From: Acanthococcus lagerstroemiae
Lineage: Eukaryota; Arthropoda; Insecta; Hemiptera; Eriococcidae
NCBI GenBank assembly: GCA_031841125.1
Contig: CM063112.1
Span: 59,201,722-59,265,721, forward strand
Length of the DNA stretch: 64,000 bases
Direction of reading: 5' to 3'
This document shows, in pieces, positions 56,005 through 64,000 of the stretch. Position numbers and translations under genes: made by a program. The notes beneath the pieces were generated by a model. The model saw only the letters and a program-made list of their open reading frames with translations, searched no databases and was not told where the DNA came from. Each line of letters begins with the position of its first letter. The stretch's first letter is position 1.

Positions 56005-56853
56005 GTTTAATTCATGTGACCTTAAACAATGATAGAATACACCTGGCCAATTCTCAGTTCATAGCTTAATAATTTTAGCAATTTTACTTTTTTAAAAGCT
56101 CACTTATTAATGCCTCGTTGGAAAACCAAGCTTCAAATTTTTTTTAGTTGGTTTTAGCTTGAAAATGTGATGATGTCTTGGCAAGATATTCAATGTCTCT
56201 TGTACGAATTCAAAGTGGGCTCTCATTTAATAATTTAAAAATAAGGTACAAAAAAGATCACTGGGTGAAGAGTTTCTTGATAGAGTAGAAGAGGGCCACA
56301 GTTTTTCAGTAACGGACAAATGACACAGAATATTGAGGTCAGTTTTGAGGCCAGTTTTGAGGCCAACGAGAGTCAAGAAGACAGCAAGCAGAAAAAATGT
56401 ATCACTTTTTAAATCTTGCCAGCTGAGATTCAGGATCTGATCTTACTAGGTTTATAAAAATTCTCAAAACTGATCAGGGCAAATAATGGCTGATTTTGTT
56501 AACTGAGGAAGTATTTGGGGGAAGTCTCCTTTCGTATGCTCAAACTAGCTTGATTGACAAAGGGTGACGCGAAATTGCCACGATTTTAAAGCCACCTGAA
56601 CGACACCCAAATGGACTGTGTAACGATTCGCAACTAATGAGGAAGCTTCATTGCACATCGCCACCCTTGCTTCATGTTGAAACCACATGCACACTCGTAT
56701 GTCAAATTGATACAAGATTTTCATAAACTTAAAAATATATATTAAAAACCTGATTTAAAGTAAGTAATTTTTATTATTGATTTTTCAAAATTATTATTTT
56801 TAAATAAAATCAGTATTTGCTCTCTTATACCTAAAGGAACCAATCAACTTATA
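56005..56853. other. Array spacer block, unit 3
   Basis: Aligns with 1574-2354 and 36166-36980. It carries a short tandem duplication (gaggccagttttgaggccag, 56336-56365) absent from copy A. Ends with the TTATA target duplication (56849-56853). Confidence 0.7.
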
Positions 56854-59828
56854 TCGTCGGTGGCGCGTTTAACACCTCGTATGCGACATTTTTGGCCAAA
56901 ACCACTTATTCGTATTGTTGGATTCGTCTCTGACGGGCGCGTCGAATAAACTTCCTTGTTACAAAATTGTCCGCTAGAGGACGCTATATAACACCTCGTA
57001 TGTGCATGGGTTTCTAAACCTGGCTCCAAATACCTCCTATGTGTAAGTGATAGGAAAAATAAATAATATTTAATGTGATTAGTTAATTGCCGGTAGTTTA
57101 TTTTTCGTTCATTAATAAAACATGATTGTTTCAGTTAATTGCCGGTGTGAATGTAGTTATTTTTCGTTCATTTTAACCCTTAACCGGCACACATCGGCGA
57201 AATTCGCCGATGACGTGTTTTCACGCACACCATGCGTGTATGAATGGTGGTATATACACGAATGCGAAGGAGCTTAACTGGTTTATTTTTGGCACGTTAC
57301 AAAAATGCAGCAGGATCTAACCTCAACGTGAATTGTACGATGTTTGGAAATTTCTGAGTGGGGAGAATTCGAGTCTTTTTTAGATTAAACATTTCTTAAA
57401 CCTGTTTTTATCTCTGTAATTGTTTGTACGGTGTATTTTGTTTTGATGTTCATGCCAATGAGCCTCGTTTTTTTATGAAAAAAATATCACCCCCCCCCCC
57501 TTTGGAGTTCGTTCCACAGGGGGCTTACACCAAAACGAATTCAAAGCTAATGTTGAAATATTTTCCAAATTTCTTATTATTTTAGCCTATAATCGTAGTA
57601 ATAACTTATTTCCTTGAAAAAATTATTATTCCTCCTCAACCAGTTCAGACTATGTTTCTATTATGCTTATTCTATCATAATCTAAGAAGATTGGTATGAT
57701 AGGTTTTGTAATTCAACGATCGGCGAAATTTGTCGCTGTGTGTCATTTATATAAAATTCTGTGTGTGCTATATGCACAACTGTACAGCGACAAAGACTAC
57801 GTAGATCCAAAGAAACGGAAAATTTCCAGCAAAAGGTAGAAAATGAACCAGAAATTCTTGAGAGAGAAGCGGAAAGTGTATAGTTAAAAAATAAAAAAAA
57901 AATAATAAAGATCCTGGTCAGGACCAAATATCCAACGAATTGTTTAAGATGGGAGGAGAAATTGTACTGAAAAACTTAACCAGACTCTTCAACAAAATTC
58001 TGAAAGAAAAGAAAATCCCAAAAGACTGGAAGCGTTCAGATATTATTCTTGTCTTTAAAAAAGGAGAAAGAGACAAGATAAATAATTATAGGCCGATTAG
58101 TCTGAGCTCAAGTATTTCGAAGATTTTCGCTCAGGTTATAGAGGGTAGGATAAAACCTTTTCTAATTCAATCCAAAGAACAGGCGAGATTTCGGCCGGGT
58201 TACTCCACAACGGATCATCTCGACGCCATTGATCAGTTAATCGAGAAATGTAACGAATAACCAGGTTGAACTCCATCTGGCCTTCATAGACTTTGCCAAA
58301 GTCTTCGACTCACTTAACCACAAATTTTTACTATCAGCACGAAAAAATTAGGAGGTTTCGGAAACTTTCATCAAAATTGTTAAGGAAATGTACGAGGGGC
58401 TAGGAAGTAGAATAATTGCAACAGATGTAGTTGGAAATTATTTTCCGGTTCAAAGGGGGAGTAGGGCAGGGAGACCCCTTATCTCCATTATTGTTCAACT
58501 GTGGTCTTGAGGAAGTGTTCAGAAATTTGGACTGGGGAAAAAAGGGTATAAAAATTAACGGACACCACTTAAATAATTTACGCTTTGCTGACGATGTAGT
58601 GCTGGCAGCAAGCAACAAAGAAGAATTAGAAGACATGATACGGGAACTGAACAGAAACGGGCTGACTGCAGGTCTTAGCATGAATCTGTCCAAAACTAAA
58701 GTAAGAAATAACCAAAACAGAATTTATGGCACTGAAATTAATGAAGAAAAAATAAAAAGGGTGGAAAGCATAATATATTTGGGCCAAAAAATTTCATGCA
58801 CCAAATCACAAGAGGAAATTGAACATAGAATAACCCTTGCTTGGAATAAATTCTGGTCTCTAAAATTCATTTTCAAAAGTTCCTTTCCACTCCGATCAAA
58901 AAGCGAAATCTTCAATGCATGTGTGCTCCCAACTCTAACATATGGCTCTGAAACTTGGACTTCGTCCAAAAAAACGGTACAAGAAATTAGAACTACACGA
59001 AATTTGATGGAACCGTCAATCTTAAATATCAAGAAAAAAACCGCATCGGAATTTCAACTATCAAACTTAAATTAAAAAACTATAAATGTGCTGCATAGCT
59101 GCTAAAAAATAAAAAATGGAGTTGGGGTGGCCACGTAGCAAGACTGCAGGACGACCGTTGGACTTACAAATTGACGTTTTGGTACAATACGGGGGAAAGA
59201 AGGCAAGGTAAACAGAGGATCAGATGGAGGGACGACTTCGGTAGACTGCTGGGGCTTAGTGCTTTTCAAAGGATCGCCCAGGACCGTAATGAGTGGAGTC
59301 TGGGGGAGGCTTTTGCCCGATTCTAAGGCCACGAGTGCATACCTACTTCATAAGACTGTAGGTAGTATGTATTTGCAAATAAAAGCTTGTAAAAAAAAAA
59401 TCTGCGGAATTTTCATTTTCGTAATAAAGTTTTGAGCATGGAATATTAATTTTTAAGGATGAAAACATTATGAGGGGCGGTATTTTTCTTGGGAGAGGGA
59501 TTTAAACTTGAATAAATATTTATATGATTTATTTTTTCAATTTTTCAGCCATTTATCTGCAGAATATTTCATTTCGAAAATAAATTGATATCTCGTATGT
59601 GCACGAATAATACCTCTTATGCGCACAAAATTTGTAAAAATTTAATTTATTGCCATATAGGGTTGAATAATGCGAATGTAAGTACTACAATGTATCCAAG
59701 GCATCATCAGAAAAGTAAAAGAAATTTTTTACAATTTTTATTTGCCCTTGAATTCACTCCAAACAGTTTTTCGCTTCTCTTGGAAAAAGTTGTATTTTGC
59801 ACATGAGATGTCAAACGCGCCACCGACG
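56854..59828. mobile_element. 2975-bp TIR element with 5-bp TTATA target duplication and nested RTE
   Basis: Ends tcgtcggtggcgcgtttaac and, complemented from the right, cgtcggtggcgcgtttgaca. TTATA at 56849-56853 and 59829-59833. The unfilled site is at 36981-36985. Subterminal (a)cacctcgtatgtgc-like motifs recur at about 56870, 56993 and 59592. No transposase seen; about 1.7 kb of the interior is the RTE at 57700-59400. The superfamily is unassigned. Confidence 0.85.
57700..59400 (+). pseudogene. RTE-clade LINE reverse transcriptase, near-complete RT, frameshifted
   Basis: Nested in the TIR element. First piece 57940-58260: FKMGGEIVLKNLTRLFNKIL, KIPKDWKRSDIILVFKKGE, NNYRPISLSSSISKIF and ARFRPGYSTTDHLDAIDQLI. 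After a frame change, LAFIDFAKVFDSLNH (first Asp, about 58280). Second piece 58431-59075: GVGQGDPLSPLLFNCGLEEV, LRFADDVVLAAS (catalytic Asp pair intact) and LPTLTYGSETWT. The C terminus is in another frame at about 59115-59325 (WGGHVARLQDDRWTY, RQGKQRIRWRDDFGRL, EWSLGEAFARF), then a 3' UTR and A10 (59391-59400). The same RT is cut at 3560 in the left copy. Confidence 0.87.
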
Positions 59829-60923
59829 TTATAAGGTGCAGATTTTTTCTTCCTTTCCAGACAATCTGCAATGTGTTTTGTAATTTACTAACTGATGAGT
59901 TAAAAAATAAATAAAGGATTAATTAAAAAGGTGAAGTTCTCGGCATCTTTTGTTATTTTCGCATGACACGGGCATTTGAAAACGTTTTGCTCGGGTACCT
60001 TTTTCGGGGTCGTTTAACACTAGAAACTAAAACACCTTTGTACCCGTTCTGATGCTTATAACAATAATATCCAAGTGTTTTACTTACCTATAATCAAGTC
60101 TAAAGTTCGCAGAGTGGTAACTCAATTCAATATTCCAAGTTTTTTCTCGTTAGTCCCCTTCCGTGATAATTTTAATATACAAGCAAGAGGCTCGAACTAT
60201 TCTCTAGCCCTTCTGAACTTTCGTTAAACGAAAACTGAAAATAATCAAATTACATTGGTGAACTGCGTTGTGCGACTTATTCAAATTTCCTTCAGCAAAA
60301 ACGGGAATTGGTTCAATTAATTAAAAAAAAAAAAAAAAAATGTGAACAAGTAGGCCTAAAAATATAGCTGCATACTATTCCCACAATTGGCTGCATTCCT
60401 GTCTGCCAACTCAGTTTTTCGCAGTACTTTAATGATTTTGTTTTTCTTTTGCCATTTGAATTTCTCACGTGCATTAGTTAGACATATTTCAATGAAATGA
60501 AAATATTACGAAAAGCATCTTGTTAGTTATACATACAGTTCGCATCGAGCTTACGCAGTGTATTAATAATGAGAAGTATTCTCAAAATTTGATTAGGTGA
60601 TAAAATGAACCAGCGCGAGGCTCATTTTCATTTCTCACTGATATTTTTTCGCTGCATTTTATGTTTGTATTCGTTTGGTTTTTCACATCATAAACGAGTC
60701 ATAAAATTTAACTGCAATGAAAACAGTAGCAAATGAATTATAATCACGTTTAAGATGTACGGTACGTAAAAAATAAAATCGTCACGCTTGCTGATACACA
60801 CAGTAATATAGTATTCGCGAATTTGATAACCCGTTAAAATCTTGATGATAATGCATGTTTCAAAATTAGGTACAATAATAATAAAACTACCGGGAAATAT
60901 AAAATAATTAAGTTGACGACGTC
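59829..60923. other. Array spacer, unit 3, continued
   Basis: 59829-59990 aligns with 36981-37140; 60050-60600 aligns with 14655-15236 and 37198-37700; 60578-60592 is the unoccupied R1 target (compare 15222-15236). Then it matches 16690-17230. A16 run at 60324-60340. Confidence 0.7.
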
Positions 60924-62222
60924 ACTTCAAAAAGAGCTTAACTCAGACAGTGTGCAATCGTGAGAACAATGCGTTCCAAGTTTCAGAAGGAGAATGTGTA
61001 GTATCAGTGAGATATTTATTAGGGTCCATGTTGGAGTGTGAGTGAACTTGGTAATATTCTGCATGTAGGGTGTGCCAGTTCAACGTGTTAATAATATTGT
61101 TACAGGTGTAAGAGTAAATTTCTGTCTAAATAAATACACCCTGTATAGGGTCGAATCTCACGCGCTTGTCGCTTCGTTTCTCTCCGCTTTCACCCGCTTG
61201 TATGCATGACTGGTTTGCCTGGAGAACCTGCTAGAGGGCGAGGAACGCATCCCTTGTGCCAAGGTCTTCGCGTTCGCGGGCTCGTGCCTCGTGGCATTTA
61301 GTTAACGACGGCGGTAAAAGTCCGTTGCAGGAAATTTGACTCGTGTGTAAGCCGTATTTCGAAAGTGTCGTCGCGTATTTTGTAGTGTTGGCGAGAGACA
61401 TCAATTTGGGGTGAGTTTTGCTCACTGAGTACACATTTTGTTATGGCTTTTTAAACTGCTTTTATATTTACGCTTGCTCGCAATACTTTCTCGCCGGCGG
61501 GGGCGTAGTTGACGCCCCAGGCTCTCCACTATGCAGAGTTTAGACGTTACCCTACCCAGGCGATAATGTGGATCCGGCTGTGGGCATTCGGTCGAGTCTC
61601 CGGACAGCATACTGAACTGCAGCACAGCCTCAGGGCCGGCACTACCAGGGTACCTATAGGCATTCGTGCGGGGCTAGGTATGAACCCCCTGGTATGTTGG
61701 TGCTAGTCGGATACTGGGCCAGAGAATAGGATCGCTTAAATGCTTGGCTATGTTATTGGTTTTGGGCTACGGTGCAGTAGTGTTTTGTGCCCGTACTCAA
61801 ACGTGGTTTTCAACTCTGTTGTAGGTACCTCGCCTGAGCAGTTCCCGTCCGGCTATCCATCCATCCGCCCATTCTCTGTAAATAATGTATTTGTAGATAT
61901 GGTAGAATTCTAGCGCATAAGCCACTTATGTTAAGTCCATCAATATAAACATTCGAACAATCCTGACTTAATATTTTCGTACAGGGAAATTCTACGCACC
62001 CCTGACTGCATTGCGTATATCTTTCGAATTCCTACCTTTCTCTCATCTCTCTTCTCTTTTTCATTCGCATTTCTTTCTAGCATTTCATTTCTTTTACATT
62101 TCTTTTTACACAGGTAACCATGTACTACACGAGAAATTTTACCGCGGCACTGTAGCACAAGCTGTTCTTATTCTACAGCTGTTTGAAGTTAGGAGTTTAT
62201 AGGCTCTTTTTGAAGTGACCAA
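60924..62222. mobile_element. Candidate 1.3-kb TIR element
   Basis: gtcacttcaaaaagagc near 60930 is exactly reversed as gctctttttgaagtgac at 62202-62218. The site in unit 1 (about 17250) lacks the whole segment up to about 62615. The interior at 61130-61860 is GC-richer and contains no protein I recognise; an aaataaatacaccctgta stretch at 61126 looks like a polyadenylation site. Target duplication not resolved. Confidence 0.5.
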
Positions 62223-64000
62223 CTTTTCCTCCGCCCGGAAAAATCATGAGGAACTTAAAAGAAGCCAGAAAAACCACTTGATTTGAGGAATATGTACTAA
62301 GAAGAAATACAAAATAATAAAATGGGAGAAAGACTCACGAACACCGAATGAAGGAATAGAATAGATTTGTGGTACCTTTACAGAAATGGTAATATTCAAA
62401 ATATTGTACAGTTATCACCTGAGATCGAAGAAAGATATCCACGATTTCGCTTTATCAATTTTTTTTTGTTTAACTTCTCAAACTTAGAACAGGCATGTTT
62501 TCAATGTAGCGAGATAGGGAAGGTCTCATTTGACTTAGAATTGTACACAGAAATTGAATCTACAGACGCCTTAAAAACGTCTTAAACTTCATATAAGCCG
62601 TTATTGAAATGACGCGTCAGTTGTAATTAATACCAAACATGACCATTTAACTGTTACATTTTGGCAGCTATTACCCCAGACATCCTACAGGTACATACAT
62701 CAATGCATTCTTATGTGAAATGTATCTACACTAGCTGGCCAACTTCGCGGCTCATTTAAACCATAGGCTAAAGTGAGTGAAATTTCTGACCAGTAATTCG
62801 TGTTCTTGAGCTCTAATAATGTCAGAAAATATTTGAAAAGTCAATTATTAGACCTAGACCTCTGTAATCAGCCTAATACGACATATTATACAATTTTATA
62901 CATTCGCTAACGAGTGTATCACTCGGCTTGTATAGGCGATATTTTAGATTTCCTGTGTTGTAGTTGATGGGAGGTCTAATTTATCGTGAGAATTTTCAAT
63001 GCGAAGGGAGATCTTTGCTATGTCGCCACATGTCACTGAGGCCTCCCTTTGTTTCATACAGCACTGTTTCATGGAGACCACGAGTTGATTTCTTGAACGT
63101 AAATATGAGCTTAACAGTTTTCTTATCGGCGTTTGGCCGCTGGAGCTTTACAGTGCTCAAATTTTTGAGTTGTGTCTGCGCAATAATTGCATCATTTGAT
63201 ACACACATGTTTTGCCAAACACATAATTTGTCTGCGATTCTATAAAGATGTCCAAACCCCACAAATGAAAAATGCGCGAACCCCTATAAGAAGAAGAAAA
63301 TGGCGGTTGAAAAGCCATAGTGTGCCGGAGAACACAATATACTGAAGAAACACTTCAGGAATTTGTTGCATGTTGACTTTCTACCCTCCAAATCTTAGTT
63401 CGAGGAATGTCTAAAGTTGAACCCAATATTACGTTATAGAATGTGGGAAACACTTGTTAATAGGCTGCGCCACTTCCAGAAAACATGTACTACTTAAAAA
63501 TACATTTAATTTCTTTTATTATACGTAGGTCCGTACTGTTTGTTCATTTTAATATGGGTCTGATTTAATGGCCCGACAAAACAAAGGGATACATCGACAG
63601 GAACAAATGTAAATACGATAAGTTAATGGGTCCAACGACAATTTCCACAGTGCAAACAATAAATAAATGAATGCCCGACAAAAAAAAAAAAAAAAAAAAA
63701 AAGTGGGGCGACGTAACAAGGAATTAAATTACACGAAATATGATGCACGACAATAAAATACAATGCACTGTTGAAAATTAATTACGCCAGTAACTTGGGT
63801 GGCGACAAATTAAATGTTATAAGCGAATTTTTGTGCAGACGTTAATTTAAGTGAAAACTATAAATAAATGAAAAAAAAAGCTTTCGCAGTAGTGAAAGCA
63901 AAACCGACTTTTAAAGCTACGTATTATTGAGAAAATATACTGAGGAATAAATAAAACCATGTACTCTGTAATCAAATTAAATACAAATAGAACAAAACAA
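62223..64000. other. Right-edge intergenic DNA
   Basis: 62616-62710 aligns with 17262-17345 (array spacer). 62735-62800 is a reversed Helitron-like 3' end (actagctggccaacttcgcg). A23 run at 63679-63701. No gene recognised; small frames such as 62367-62585 and 62964-63245 lack support. Confidence 0.45.

Noticed and set aside
1..64000. CRISPR arrays, operons, ribosome binding sites
   Set aside because: Introns, SINEs and LINEs show a eukaryotic nuclear genome; the 77-bp repeat at 9899-10209 is contiguous without spacers and belongs to a transposon.

Overview
The window is eukaryotic, AT-rich and intron-bearing. The gene content (acyl-CoA desaturases with arthropod-type exons) and the repeats (RTE, R1-type and RNase-H LINEs, tRNA-derived SINEs, MULE, hAT and Harbinger-like elements) indicate an arthropod nuclear genome, most likely an insect. 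A hemipteran is possible, but I cannot prove it. No bacterial-type operon, rRNA gene, free tRNA gene or CRISPR array was seen.

The backbone is a tandem array of membrane acyl-CoA (delta-9-type) desaturase genes, all on the minus strand, with last exons about 19-20 kb apart (5040, 24980, 43783). Each gene has the same five coding exons and the same splice phases, with histidine boxes in exons 2, 3 and 5. Copy 3 (43783-52355) is complete and encodes 347 residues. Copy 2 (24980-34397) is complete except that a 3.28-kb TIR transposon with a TT duplication splits exon 3. Copy 1 (5040-9099) has lost exon 1 and half of exon 2, and a decayed MULE with a SWIM-domain transposase lies at the break. A more decayed last exon of another desaturase lies at 17914-18180.

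The DNA between the genes is also duplicated. Blocks at 13574/35783, 14655/37198/60050, and 1574/36166/56005 match one another. The block at 36020-37140 lacks two insertions that the other two copies carry, so it acts as a natural empty site. A nested-transposon segment of about 3.56 kb (1-3560) recurs at 54478-58050. This implies that the window begins inside the upstream region of another, unseen desaturase unit to the left.

The remaining sequence is mostly mobile DNA: several RTE relics, an R1-clade fragment with a 15-bp target duplication, five or six copies of one tRNA-derived SINE and one of a second, two MULEs from different families, several MITEs with readable target duplications, possible Helitrons with internal minisatellites, and a small B-family (Polinton-like) DNA polymerase relic. 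The only apparently intact host gene is desaturase copy 3.
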